This document shows positions 1 through 7,086 of a stretch of 9,231 nt of DNA, in pieces. This stretch comes from an uncultured Acetatifactor sp. GTDB taxonomy: Bacteria; Bacillota; Clostridia; Lachnospirales; Lachnospiraceae. Position numbers and translations under genes: made by a program. Within the stretch, counting starts at the first letter, position 1. Every line of letters starts with the position of its first letter. Below the pieces are notes generated by a model, which was given only the letters and a program-made list of their open reading frames with translations, had not been told where the DNA came from and made no database searches. The DNA lies in contig CAJUFO010000117.1 of assembly GCA_910585615.1 (NCBI GenBank), forward strand, positions 1 through 9,231. The letters are read 5' to 3'.

Positions 1-25
1 CTAGGTAAGGAGGAATGAGGAAAAT

Positions 26-2311
26 ATGGGATATGGCAGACTGACAGGATATGAGGTAAAAGGACAGATTGTGGAGCTGAGCTTCGAGGAGGCACAGGCC
101 AGGATAGAGGTGCTGACGCCGCGGATCGTGAACGTGTTCTGCGGCAGCGGCGCAGGCAGGGCCGGCTCCAAAGCGATCGAGGGCGAAAAGGCAGTGCCTG
201 TGGACATCCGCACCCAGCGGAAAGAGGACGGCCTCTGGATTCACACCGGAGAGGTCTCCGTCCGGGTCGGCAACGGCTTCTACGTGGACTTCTATGACAA
301 GGAGGGCGCGGAGGTCTGCGCGGACTACAGAGGACAGCGGGAGCCCTTAAAGCGGGTCAGCGGCGAGATGATTAAGCTCCTGGAGGCCGAGGGGCATTCC
401 GCCCTGGCCGGGAGGAAGGGCTGCGCATTCGAGGTGGTGAAGGCGCTCCGGGGCGGCGAGCATTTCTACGGCCTGGGGGACAAGACGGGATTTCTGGACA
501 AACGTCATTATGAGTACGAAATGTGGAATACCGACAATCCGGATCCCCAGGTGGACAGCTTCAAGGCCCTGTACAAGTCCATCCCTTTTTTCATGGCCCT
601 GACGGACAGCCATGTGTACGGCATCTTTGCGGACAATACCTTCAAGAGCTATTTCAACATGGGACAGGAGTCGGATAAATACTACTGGTTCGGCTCCGAG
701 GGCGGCGACCTGGACTACTACTACATCGCCGGGGATTCCCTGGCCCAGGTGCTCCAGGGCTACACCTATCTCACGGGCACCTGCCCGCTGCCGCAGCGCT
801 GGACATTGGGATATCATCAGTCCAGATGGGGCTACATGACCCAGGAGGACGTGGAGGAAGTGGCCTCCGGCATGCGGGACAACGATATCCCCTGCGATGT
901 CATCCACTTCGACATCGACTACATGGAGGGCTACCGGGTGTTCACCTGGAACATGGGCCGCTACCATGACGATCCGAAAGGCTGCCTGGAGAGCCTGAGG
1001 GAGCGGGGCTTCAAGGCCGTCACCATCAACGATCCCGGGGTAAAGAAGGATGAAGCGTATCATGTATACAAGGAGGGCGTGGAGAAGGGCTACTTTGCCA
1101 GGACGCCGGAGGGAGAAATCTACATCAATGCCGTCTGGCCCGGGGACGCGGCCTTTCCGGATTTCGGCAATCCCGCCGTGCGCAGATGGTGGGGCGAGAA
1201 CCAGAAATTCCTGCTGGACATGGGCGTCCGGGGCATCTGGAACGACATGAACGAGCCCGCCAGCTTCCACGGGCCCTTGCCCGACGACGTGAAGTTCACG
1301 GACGAGGACAGGGAGATCGACCACAGCGAGATGCACAATGTGTACGGCCATTTCATGGCAAAGGCCACCTATGAGGGCTTGAAGAAGCTGGACGGGCGCA
1401 GGCCCTTCGTGATCACCAGGGCCTGCTACGCCGGGAGCCAGAAATACACCACCGCCTGGACAGGGGACAACCACAGCATGTGGGCCCATGTGCAGATGGC
1501 CATCCCCCAGCTCTGCAACCTAGGCCTCTCCGGCATGCCTTTCGTGGGCACGGACATCGGCGGGTTCGGCGCGGACACCACGCCGGAGCTTCTGACCAGG
1601 TGGGTGCAGGTAGGGTGCTTCTCGCCCCTGTTCCGCAACCACTCCTCCATGGGCACCAGGGAGCAGGAGCCCTGGCGGTTCGGGACGGAGGTGCTGGACA
1701 TCTACCGGAAGTACGTAAAGCTGCGCTACCGCCTGCTTCCCTATTTCTATGACCTGTTCTATGAGGAGGAGCGCACGGGAGCGCCGATCATGCGGCCGTT
1801 GGTGTATCACTACGAGAAGGACGAGACCGCCAGGGAGTGCAACGACGAATTCCTGGTGGGCAGCCAGATCCTGGTGGCCCCGGTGGTGCAGCAGGGCATG
1901 AGGAAGCGCATGGTGTACCTGCCGGAGGGCACATGGTACGATTACTGGACCAAGGAGCGGATTCAGGGGCCCGTGTGGTTCGTGCGGGAGGCTCCGCTGG
2001 ACACCTGCCCGATCTACGTGAAGGCGGGGGCAATCCTGCCCATGATGGAGGAGCAGAACTATGTAGGCGAGAAACCGTTTGATACTCTGCTACTGGACGT
2101 ATACCCCGGAGAGGGCAGCTATGACCATTACCTGGACAACGGGGAGGACTTCGCCTACAGAGAGGGGCAGTACCATCAGTACCGTTTCACGGTGAAGGAG
2201 GACGGCTCCGTAAACGGGGAGATAGTCCATGAGGGCTATGAGAGGCCTTATGAGCAGATTCTGGCAATGCGGCTTGGAGATGCGGAGGAGGCGCAGAAGC
2301 TTGTGCTGTGA
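26..2311 (+). CDS. GH31 family alpha-glucosidase, cytoplasmic
   Basis: This 761-residue protein is a retaining glycoside hydrolase of family GH31, which removes terminal alpha-linked glucose from the non-reducing end of oligosaccharides. An N-terminal beta-sandwich (about residues 1-250) precedes the (beta/alpha)8 barrel (about 260-600) and C-terminal beta domains. The nucleophile is Asp407 in WNDMNEP and the acid/base is Asp481 in WTGDNHSMW. FDIDYM (Asp296, Asp298) supplies the -1 subsite, and DIGGF and FRNHS further on are also family hallmarks. The DIDYM..GYRVFTW form is the one seen in alpha-1,4/1,6-glucosidases rather than alpha-xylosidases, so glucosidase or isomaltase activity is inferred. 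No signal peptide or membrane segment is visible, so it probably acts on imported oligosaccharides in the cytoplasm. ATG 26 is preferred because GGAGG and GAGG lie just upstream and an in-frame TAG sits at 2-4. Length is normal for the family. Its promoter must lie left of the window. Confidence 0.95.
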   Translation: MGYGRLTGYEVKGQIVELSFEEAQARIEVLTPRIVNVFCGSGAGRAGSKAIEGEKAVPVDIRTQRKEDGLWIHTGEVSVRVGNGFYVDFYDKEGAEVCADYRGQREPLKRVSGEMIKLLEAEGHSALAGRKGCAFEVVKALRGGEHFYGLGDKTGFLDKRHYEYEMWNTDNPDPQVDSFKALYKSIPFFMALTDSHVYGIFADNTFKSYFNMGQESDKYYWFGSEGGDLDYYYIAGDSLAQVLQGYTYLTGTCPLPQRWTLGYHQSRWGYMTQEDVEEVASGMRDNDIPCDVIHFDIDYMEGYRVFTWNMGRYHDDPKGCLESLRERGFKAVTINDPGVKKDEAYHVYKEGVEKGYFARTPEGEIYINAVWPGDAAFPDFGNPAVRRWWGENQKFLLDMGVRGIWNDMNEPASFHGPLPDDVKFTDEDREIDHSEMHNVYGHFMAKATYEGLKKLDGRRPFVITRACYAGSQKYTTAWTGDNHSMWAHVQMAIPQLCNLGLSGMPFVGTDIGGFGADTTPELLTRWVQVGCFSPLFRNHSSMGTREQEPWRFGTEVLDIYRKYVKLRYRLLPYFYDLFYEEERTGAPIMRPLVYHYEKDETARECNDEFLVGSQILVAPVVQQGMRKRMVYLPEGTWYDYWTKERIQGPVWFVREAPLDTCPIYVKAGAILPMMEEQNYVGEKPFDTLLLDVYPGEGSYDHYLDNGEDFAYREGQYHQYRFTVKEDGSVNGEIVHEGYERPYEQILAMRLGDAEEAQKLVL

Positions 2312-2580
2312 TTTATGCTCAAGACTGCCAGAATCTACGAATCCGCCGTAAACATGTATATAGGGCCGGCGGTCTTTCGCTGTAGGTCACTGCAAGTTTC
2401 ATTGACGTGTAGTATATGTTATTCAGATCAGGCCCTGGGCGGATATCTGCCCAGGGCCTGATGGCTGGAGCTACATCTTCTTTTGCTTACGCATAATACT
2501 GTGCCGGGCGTATGCTGAAAGTGATTGCGGGAAGCTCCGTCTATAAGGACGCGGAGCCTTACCGGGGATGACGTTATATC
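2312..2580. other. Intergenic stretch between the GH31 gene and the vapBC promoter
   Basis: No convincing gene is visible here on either strand. It holds a weak 6-bp hairpin (CCGCCG at 2343-2348 with CGGCGG at 2367-2372) followed by TCTTT about 30 nt after the GH31 stop, a much stronger 14-bp hairpin at 2427-2462, and a third small inverted repeat (GCTCCG at 2534-2539 with CGGAGC at 2552-2557). The first could be a poor terminator for the GH31 unit. The third lies immediately upstream of the vapBC promoter and has no U-tract. Composition is lower in GC than the flanking enzyme genes. Confidence 0.6.
2427..2462. terminator. Perfect 14-bp inverted repeat, possible factor-assisted terminator
   Basis: ATCAGGCCCTGGGC is followed by an 8-nt spacer and then its exact reverse complement GCCCAGGGCCTGAT. 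The spacer contains the palindrome GATATC. The stem is GC-rich and would form in RNA from either strand. Neither side carries a proper U-tract: the plus strand continues GGCTGGAGC and the minus strand CTGAATAAC. It may end GH31 transcription inefficiently, protect the 3' end of the mRNA, or be a dispersed hairpin repeat. The structure is certain, but the terminator role is an inference. Confidence 0.5.
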
Positions 2581-2609
2581 TTGACATAATATATATCATG
2601 ATATATACT
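2581..2609 (+). promoter_or_regulatory. Sigma-A type promoter of vapBC
   Basis: TTGACA (2581-2586) is separated by exactly 17 nt from TATACT (2604-2609), a near-consensus housekeeping promoter. Transcription would start around 2615-2617, just upstream of the vapB ribosome site, leaving a very short leader. The -10 box is partly inside the palindrome at 2590-2607, which suggests repression by the VapBC complex. Confidence 0.85.
2590..2607. promoter_or_regulatory. 18-bp palindrome, probable VapBC operator
   Basis: TATATATCATGATATATA is a perfect palindrome centred between 2598 and 2599. It covers most of the promoter spacer and four bases of the -10 box. VapB-family AbrB-type antitoxins bind inverted repeats in their own promoters, and the VapBC complex represses by occlusion. 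The position fits that model. It is simple AT-rich sequence, so some symmetry could be fortuitous. Confidence 0.6.
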
Positions 2610-2617
2610 TTGGGCAT

Positions 2618-2624
2618 AAGGAGG
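2618..2624 (+). promoter_or_regulatory. Ribosome binding site that sets the vapB start
   Basis: AAGGAGG lies 9 nt before the ATG at 2634. It rules out the upstream in-frame ATG at 2568, whose first codons would run through the promoter itself. The ATG ATG doublet at 2634/2637 leaves a one-codon ambiguity. Confidence 0.85.
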
Positions 2625-2633
2625 TATCCGGGT

Positions 2634-2864
2634 ATGATGACAGCGAAACTATTTGAAAACGGAAGAAGCCAGGCGGTGAGGCTGCCCAAGGAGTGCCGGT
2701 TCAGCGGCGATGAAGTGGCGGTAAACAAAATCGGGGATATCGTGATCCTGATGCCAAAGGAAAACAAATGGTCAGGTTTTCTGAGCAGCCTGAATCTTTT
2801 TTCCGAGGACTTCATGAGCGGAGGACGGGAAGAGGACATACCGCAGGAGCGGGATGCGCTATGA
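2634..2864 (+). CDS. vapB: VapB-type antitoxin, AbrB/SpoVT swapped-hairpin fold
   Basis: A 76-residue protein that should neutralise the VapC toxin encoded immediately downstream and bind the operon promoter. The N-terminal half carries the typical swapped-hairpin DNA-binding sequence: AKLFENGRSQAVRLPKE at 4-20, then GDEVAV and DIVILMPK to about residue 42. The acidic C-terminal tail (about 43-76, with SLNLFSEDFMSGGREED) is the part that in this family wraps over the toxin active site. The stop codon TGA overlaps the vapC ATG (ATGA), so the two are translationally coupled. The length is normal for the family. The start is fixed by AAGGAGG at 2618-2624. Family assignment rests on the motif pattern, not on a search. 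Confidence 0.93.
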   Translation: MMTAKLFENGRSQAVRLPKECRFSGDEVAVNKIGDIVILMPKENKWSGFLSSLNLFSEDFMSGGREEDIPQERDAL

Positions 2865-3271
2865 AGTATATGTTGGATACCAATATCTGCATCTATGCCA
2901 TCAAGCATAAACCGGAGGCGGTAATCAGGAGATTCCTCCTGCATGACCCGGAAGAAATGTGTATTTCCGCCGTCACCTATGGGGAACTGATGCATGGCGT
3001 GGAAAAGAGTATGGCGCCAGAAAAGAATCGGCTGGCTATTTCCCTGTTCCTGTCGCCGATTACGGTGTTGGACTTTTCCGCTAAAGCGGCGGAGGAATAC
3101 GGAAAAATCAGGGCGGAACTGGAGCGGAAAGGGATGCCCATTGGCCCCATGGATTCGCTGATAGCGGCACATGCCAAGGCAGAAGGGCTTACCCTTGTGA
3201 CGAACAATACAAGGGAATTCTGCCGGGTGGAGAATCTGCCGGTGGAAGACTGGGCTCAGGCGGCGCCGTGA
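2861..3271 (+). CDS. vapC: VapC-type PIN-domain RNase toxin, tRNA(fMet)-specific subfamily likely
   Basis: A 136-residue PIN-domain endoribonuclease, the toxin of a type II module. The Mg-binding acidic residues are visible: Asp6 in MLDTNICIY, Glu42 in SAVTYGELMHGV and Asp98 in PMDSLIAAHA, with the C-terminal TNNTREF (114-120) supplying the last active-site element. All are intact, so the toxin should be active. The sequence style (MLDTNICIYAIK near the start, TNNTREF..V..L..EDW at the end) is that of VapC enzymes which cut initiator tRNA-fMet in the anticodon loop. That target is inferred from the family. The start ATG at 2861 lies in the ATGA overlap with vapB, and a longer in-frame opening from 2768 would run through vapB codons. 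A strong terminator follows at 3320-3360. Confidence 0.93.
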   Translation: MKYMLDTNICIYAIKHKPEAVIRRFLLHDPEEMCISAVTYGELMHGVEKSMAPEKNRLAISLFLSPITVLDFSAKAAEEYGKIRAELERKGMPIGPMDSLIAAHAKAEGLTLVTNNTREFCRVENLPVEDWAQAAP

Positions 3272-3319
3272 CTGGACGCGGTCCGCTCCAGCCTGCAAGG
3301 ATCCGTCAGGATTCTATGC

Positions 3320-3360
3320 AAAAAAGGAATGGCTGCCCGTACCGGAGCCATTCCTTTTTC
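3320..3360. terminator. Bidirectional intrinsic terminator between vapC and pheT
   Basis: A perfect 14-bp stem, AAAAAGGAATGGCT (3321-3334) with AGCCATTCCTTTTT (3346-3359), encloses an 11-nt loop. The A-run on one arm becomes a U-run in RNA made from the other strand, so it should stop both the vapBC transcript (about 50 nt after its stop) and the convergent pheST transcript (26 nt after the pheT stop). Confidence 0.92.
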
Positions 3361-3385
3361 CATACCTTGAACAGATTGCTTTTTT

Positions 3386-5827
3386 CTACTGCGTCCTCAG
3401 CTCCGCCCCCATGGCCTTGCGGAGCTTTTTCATCACCTGTTCCGCTGCGGCCTCGATTTCCTGGGACGTCAACGTCTTCTCCTCGGATCCGATGGTCAGG
3501 CGGATCGTCACGGACTTCTTTCCGGCGGGGACCTGCTTTCCTCTGTACTCGTCCACAAAGGCAGCCTCTTTCAGCAGGGAGCTGGCTTTCTTCTTGCCCA
3601 GGATGGCATCGTAGATGTCAGTCCATGTGGCATCGGGCTCAAAGAGCATGGAGATGTCATAGTCCGTCTCCGGGTACTCCGCCAGATGTGCGAACCGGTT
3701 GGTCCTGGACTTCAGCGGCACGAGCTTCGTGGCGTCCAGCTCAAAGAGCATCACGGAAAGGTTCTTTACGCCGCATTCCATGGAGAGTTTCTTGGCCAGA
3801 AGGCCCATGTCTCCGATCCGCTCCTCTCCCAGGAAGACATTCAGCCACACCACATCGTCCGCCCAGGCGGGCTTTTCTTCCTTCCGGAAGGTAAAGCTTT
3901 CCATGTGGGTGTAGCGGGGCATGTACGCAAGGGCGCCCTTGGCCTCCCGGAAAAGCTCGGTGATGTCCTTTTTGCTGCTGGCAAAGGCCCCTCCGATATG
4001 GCGGCTCTGCTGGGGCAGGGACTCGGATTCGTCATAAGGCGAACTGTAATTCCCGTCAAAGAACACCTGGGCCTCCTCAAAGAGGGAGAAGTCGTTGAAA
4101 TACCGTTCATTCTTTACCACTGCTTCGCAGAGGTTGGGCAGCAGGGAAGAGCGGATGCAGCTTAGATCCGGCGCTGGCGGCGTGGACAGCTTCAGCACGC
4201 CCTCCCTGCCCGGCAGCAGGGCATCCACGAACACATCGCTCATCCAGGGATAGGTGTAGACCTCCTGCATCCCGCAGCGGATTGCCAGGTACTCCTTGAT
4301 ATGCCGGAGGAGATCCTGGTCCTTTTGATTGATGGACCCTGTAAACGTGGTGGTGAATTCCGTGGCCTCGAAATGATCGTAGCCATACATCCTGGCCACC
4401 TCTTCCATCACATCGTCCTTCATGGAGATATCGCCGGTAGAGCGCCAGGAGGGAGCGGTGACATGCATGTTGTCGCCATCAATCGCCACATCGAAGCCCA
4501 GCAGCTCCAGCTTCCTGCGGATCAAGTCATTTGCCAGCTCCTTCCCCAGGCGCTTCGCCAGCCATGTAAGGTTCACGTCGATCTCTGCCCGGTCAGGCTT
4601 TTTCACATATCGGTCACAGTAGCCGGTGACTTTCAACTCAGGGTACAGCTCCCTGAAATACTGTAGGCACAGGGACAGGGCCTGGCCGCAGCGCTCCGGG
4701 TCGATGGCTTTCTCATAGCGGGAAGAAGCCTCGGTCCTGTTGTCATAGCGCAGGGCCGTCCTGCGGATTCCCGTGGACTCGAAATTCGCCACCTCCAAAA
4801 TCACGCGCTTCGTGTCAGGCAAAATGGAATCCTTGGAGCCGCCCATGACGCCTGCCAGGGCCACAGGCTCTTTGGCATCAGCGATTACCAGGTCGTCTTC
4901 GCACAGCTTAAGCTCCTTGCCGTTCAACAGCGCCAACACCTCGCCCTCCGCGGCGGGCCTTACCGTGATGCGGTCCGTGATATGGTCCGCGTCAAAGGCG
5001 TGGGTGGGGTTCCCTGTGGCGAGCATGGCGTAGTTTGTGATGTCCACCAGGGCATTGATGGGGCGCATGCCCGCTTTCCAGATCCGGTTCCGCATCCGGT
5101 AGGGCGATGCCTTGACCTCCACGCCGGACATCTCCACGCCGATGTATCTGGGGCACCTGTCCGGATCCAGGATCTCCACCTTAAATTCCGCCTGCCCATC
5201 CGGCGCATAGGGCTCGATCTGGGTCAGAGGCAAATCATACAGAGCCCCGATCTCCCGGGCGATGCCGTAATGCCCCCAGAGGTCCGGACGGTTGGTCATG
5301 GATTTGTTGTCGATTTCCAACAGGACATCGTCCATGTCCAGGGCCTGCGCCAAAGGTGTGCCCGCCGGAACATCAAAGGCGCTCAGATCCAGGATCTCCG
5401 CCTCCCGGGACGCAGGGAACAGGTCGCCCAAGCCAATCTCGTCAGAGGCGCAGATCATACCGAAGGACTCCACGCCCCTTAGCTTGGAATTCTTGATCAC
5501 CACGGGTTCTCCCTCCCCGTGCCAGCGGACGATGGCGCCGGGGCAGGAGACTGCCACCCGCATCCCCTCCCGCAGGTTGATGCCGCCGCAGACGATTTCC
5601 TTGACCTCGCCTCCGATGTCCACCTTACAAACCCTGAGCTTGTCCGCATTGGGATGGGCCTGGATCTCCTCGATCACGCCCACTACCATGTGCTCAAAAC
5701 GGTCGGCCAGGTATTCCACATCCTCCACCTCCACGGTGGACATGGTCAGGTCATAAGCCAGTTTCTTCAGATCCATATTTTCCGGGATAGCCACGTAATC
5801 CCGGATCCATGATAATGATAATTTCAT
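3386..5827 (-). CDS. pheT: Phenylalanyl-tRNA synthetase beta subunit
   Basis: The 813-residue beta subunit of the (alpha-beta)2 enzyme that charges tRNA-Phe. Domains in order: an N-terminal helical segment; an EMAP-like OB-fold tRNA-binding domain (about 40-150); the B3/B4 editing domain (about 210-370), with NPTHAFD (His276), the glycine-rich GVMGG (326-330) and NRTEASSRYEK; B5 (about 410-485); the catalytic-like core; and a C-terminal FDX-ACB anticodon-binding domain (about 715-805). Length is normal for bacteria. The start ATG at 5827 is preceded by AAGGGGGG (5835-5842) with 7-nt spacing, and that ribosome site overlaps the pheS stop codon, so the pair is tightly coupled. Expression depends on the T-box leader upstream of pheS. 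The FDX-ACB entry reads YPETDYDIS where many homologues have a FP..RDL-type motif. Confidence 0.97.
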   Translation of the reverse strand: MKLSLSWIRDYVAIPENMDLKKLAYDLTMSTVEVEDVEYLADRFEHMVVGVIEEIQAHPNADKLRVCKVDIGGEVKEIVCGGINLREGMRVAVSCPGAIVRWHGEGEPVVIKNSKLRGVESFGMICASDEIGLGDLFPASREAEILDLSAFDVPAGTPLAQALDMDDVLLEIDNKSMTNRPDLWGHYGIAREIGALYDLPLTQIEPYAPDGQAEFKVEILDPDRCPRYIGVEMSGVEVKASPYRMRNRIWKAGMRPINALVDITNYAMLATGNPTHAFDADHITDRITVRPAAEGEVLALLNGKELKLCEDDLVIADAKEPVALAGVMGGSKDSILPDTKRVILEVANFESTGIRRTALRYDNRTEASSRYEKAIDPERCGQALSLCLQYFRELYPELKVTGYCDRYVKKPDRAEIDVNLTWLAKRLGKELANDLIRRKLELLGFDVAIDGDNMHVTAPSWRSTGDISMKDDVMEEVARMYGYDHFEATEFTTTFTGSINQKDQDLLRHIKEYLAIRCGMQEVYTYPWMSDVFVDALLPGREGVLKLSTPPAPDLSCIRSSLLPNLCEAVVKNERYFNDFSLFEEAQVFFDGNYSSPYDESESLPQQSRHIGGAFASSKKDITELFREAKGALAYMPRYTHMESFTFRKEEKPAWADDVVWLNVFLGEERIGDMGLLAKKLSMECGVKNLSVMLFELDATKLVPLKSRTNRFAHLAEYPETDYDISMLFEPDATWTDIYDAILGKKKASSLLKEAAFVDEYRGKQVPAGKKSVTIRLTIGSEEKTLTSQEIEAAAEQVMKKLRKAMGAELRTQ

Positions 5828-5840
5828 CGCTCTGCCCCCC

Positions 5841-6878
5841 TTATTTGAATTGATTCAGGAATCTTAAGTCCGCGCTGTGGAACAGCCTCACGTCGTCCAC
5901 GCCGTAGCGCATCATGACCAGCCTGTCCAGACCGATGTTCACATAGAATCCCGTATATTCATCCGGATCCAGGCCCGCCGCCCGGAGCACATTGGGATGG
6001 GGAGAGCCCCCCGGCATGACCTCGATCCAGCCCACATGCTTGCAGACGCTGCAGCCCTTGCCCCCGCAGACCTGGCACTGCATGTCGATCTCAAAGCCCG
6101 GCTCCACGAAGGGGAAGAAGCCGGAGCGCATCCTTACGGGCACATCCGTGCCGAACACCTTGCTTAAGATGCTCTTGATCATCACCTTGCCGGAAGTGAA
6201 CGTGATGTCCTTGTCCACGATCAGCGCCTCATACTGGAAGAAAGCCCTCTCGTGATGGGCGTCCGTGGTCTCGTTGCGGTACACCCGCCCCGGATAGACG
6301 AAGCGGTAGGGGGGCTTGTGGGTCTGCATATAGCGCACGCTCCCGCCGGTTAAGTGGGGGCGCAGGCAGAGCTTCTCGCAGGTCGCCCCGCTGTCATGCC
6401 CCTCCAGCCAGTAGGTGTCCATGCTCTCCCTGGCCGGATGGTTCTGGGGAAAGTTCAGCTTGTCAAAGGCGTACAGCTCGCTGGTGATGTCGTCCTCCTG
6501 GAAAATCTCGAAGCCCATGGAGCGGAAGGTGTCGTTCAAGTCATAGCACATCTGGGTGATGGGGTGCAGGCCTCCCTGTCTGGGCAGAATTCCCGGCACG
6601 GAACAGTCGAAATCCGGGGACACCTCCGAGGCCTTCAGCTTCAGCTCCGTCCTCTTCGACTCCACCAGCTCCGTCACCTGGTTCTTGGCCTGGTTCAGCG
6701 CAGAGCCGATCTGGGGGCGAAGCTCTGCCGCCAGGCCGGGAAGCTCTTTCATCAGAAGGCTCAGCGCCCCCTGCTTGCCGATATAGGCGCTTTTTACGCT
6801 CTGCAGCTCGTTTTCGCTTGCCGCCGCAGCTATCTTGGTCTTTACTTCAGATAGAATGCCGTTGATTCTCTCTTTCAT
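5841..6878 (-). CDS. pheS: Phenylalanyl-tRNA synthetase alpha (catalytic) subunit, variant with Cys4 knuckle
   Basis: The 345-residue catalytic subunit forms Phe-AMP and transfers Phe to tRNA-Phe. Residues 1-85 form the helical coiled-coil arm. The class II core follows, with HPITQM (105-110, motif 1), FVYPGRVYRNETTDAHHERAF (about 193-213, motif 2) and GLDRLVMMRYG (316-326, motif 3). FPFVEP (255-260) forms part of the Phe pocket. Two features stand out. Four cysteines (268, 271, 276, 279) form a CxxC..CxxC knuckle absent from the E. coli enzyme. Also, GFYVNIG (310-316) replaces the usual GFAFGxG, placing Tyr312 where E. coli has Ala294. The chosen start MKERINGILSEVK has AAAGGAG upstream; an extension to 6947 would lie inside the terminator of the leader. 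The stop is 13 nt before pheT. Confidence 0.96.
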   Translation of the reverse strand: MKERINGILSEVKTKIAAAASENELQSVKSAYIGKQGALSLLMKELPGLAAELRPQIGSALNQAKNQVTELVESKRTELKLKASEVSPDFDCSVPGILPRQGGLHPITQMCYDLNDTFRSMGFEIFQEDDITSELYAFDKLNFPQNHPARESMDTYWLEGHDSGATCEKLCLRPHLTGGSVRYMQTHKPPYRFVYPGRVYRNETTDAHHERAFFQYEALIVDKDITFTSGKVMIKSILSKVFGTDVPVRMRSGFFPFVEPGFEIDMQCQVCGGKGCSVCKHVGWIEVMPGGSPHPNVLRAAGLDPDEYTGFYVNIGLDRLVMMRYGVDDVRLFHSADLRFLNQFK

Positions 6879-6887
6879 TGCGGATGC

Positions 6888-6893
6888 TCCTTT
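6888..6893 (-). promoter_or_regulatory. Ribosome binding site that sets the pheS start
   Basis: On the minus strand AAAGGAG(C) lies about 9 nt before the ATG at 6878. It lies beyond the leader terminator, so the pheS site is only transcribed after read-through. It argues against the longer frame that begins at 6947. Confidence 0.85.
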
Positions 6894-6918
6894 CTGGTCT
6901 TTTGGCGGGCCTGTGCAT

Positions 6919-6957
6919 AAAAAACATCGCCGCCTGTCATTGGACAAGGGACGATGT
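6919..6957 (-). terminator. Leader terminator of the T-box riboswitch
   Basis: In minus-strand RNA, 6957-6943 pairs with 6938-6924 through a 4-nt loop. The stem is about 15 bp with two G-U pairs and one C-C mismatch, followed by UUUUUU (6924-6919). The 5' arm includes CGUCCCU, which is also the partner of the T-box sequence. Terminator and antiterminator therefore exclude each other, as in the canonical T-box switch. Confidence 0.92.
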
Positions 6958-6961
6958 GAAT

Positions 6962-6975
6962 CGCGGTACCACCCT
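6962..6975 (-). promoter_or_regulatory. T-box sequence (antiterminator 5' half)
   Basis: Minus-strand AGGGTGGTACCGCG matches the conserved 14-nt T-box exactly in form. The UGG part of its bulge base-pairs with the acceptor end of uncharged tRNA. Its AGGG pairs with CCCU at 6950-6947 in the antiterminator. Confidence 0.95.
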
Positions 6976-7086
6976 ATTTCAGGGCATCTCCATACCCTGC
7001 ACTCGTTTTGTGCACTGTGATCTGCTGCACGGACATCCGGCTTAACGCATTTTAGTCAATGCTTTTCGCGGGAAGGCTCCCATACT

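Noticed and set aside
347..1489. Long 380-codon open frame on the minus strand inside the GH31 gene
   Set aside because: It is an antisense shadow of a GC-rich gene whose plus-strand product has all GH31 catalytic motifs. The minus product has no recognisable domain.
2516..2529. Possible catabolite-response (cre) site TGAAAGTGATTGCG
   Set aside because: The central CG is missing and the symmetry is poor, and it is not close to a sugar gene promoter.
2534..2557. Inverted repeat GCTCCG..CGGAGC as a terminator or riboswitch
   Set aside because: The stem is only 6 bp and there is no U-tract. It may be chance in GC-rich DNA.
2568..2633. Upstream ATG that would lengthen VapB by 22 residues
   Set aside because: Those codons cover the promoter, operator and ribosome site, and the extension (MTLYLDIIYIMIY) is not antitoxin-like.
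2471..3298. Minus-strand open frame covering vapBC and ending in SIMRKQKKM
   Set aside because: It runs antisense through vapB, vapC and their promoter and shows no domain. The basic tail looked gene-like, but nothing else supports it.
6879..6947. Longer PheS starting at 6947
   Set aside because: The extension would be encoded by the leader terminator hairpin and has no ribosome site. The ATG at 6878 has AAAGGAG and matches the family start.
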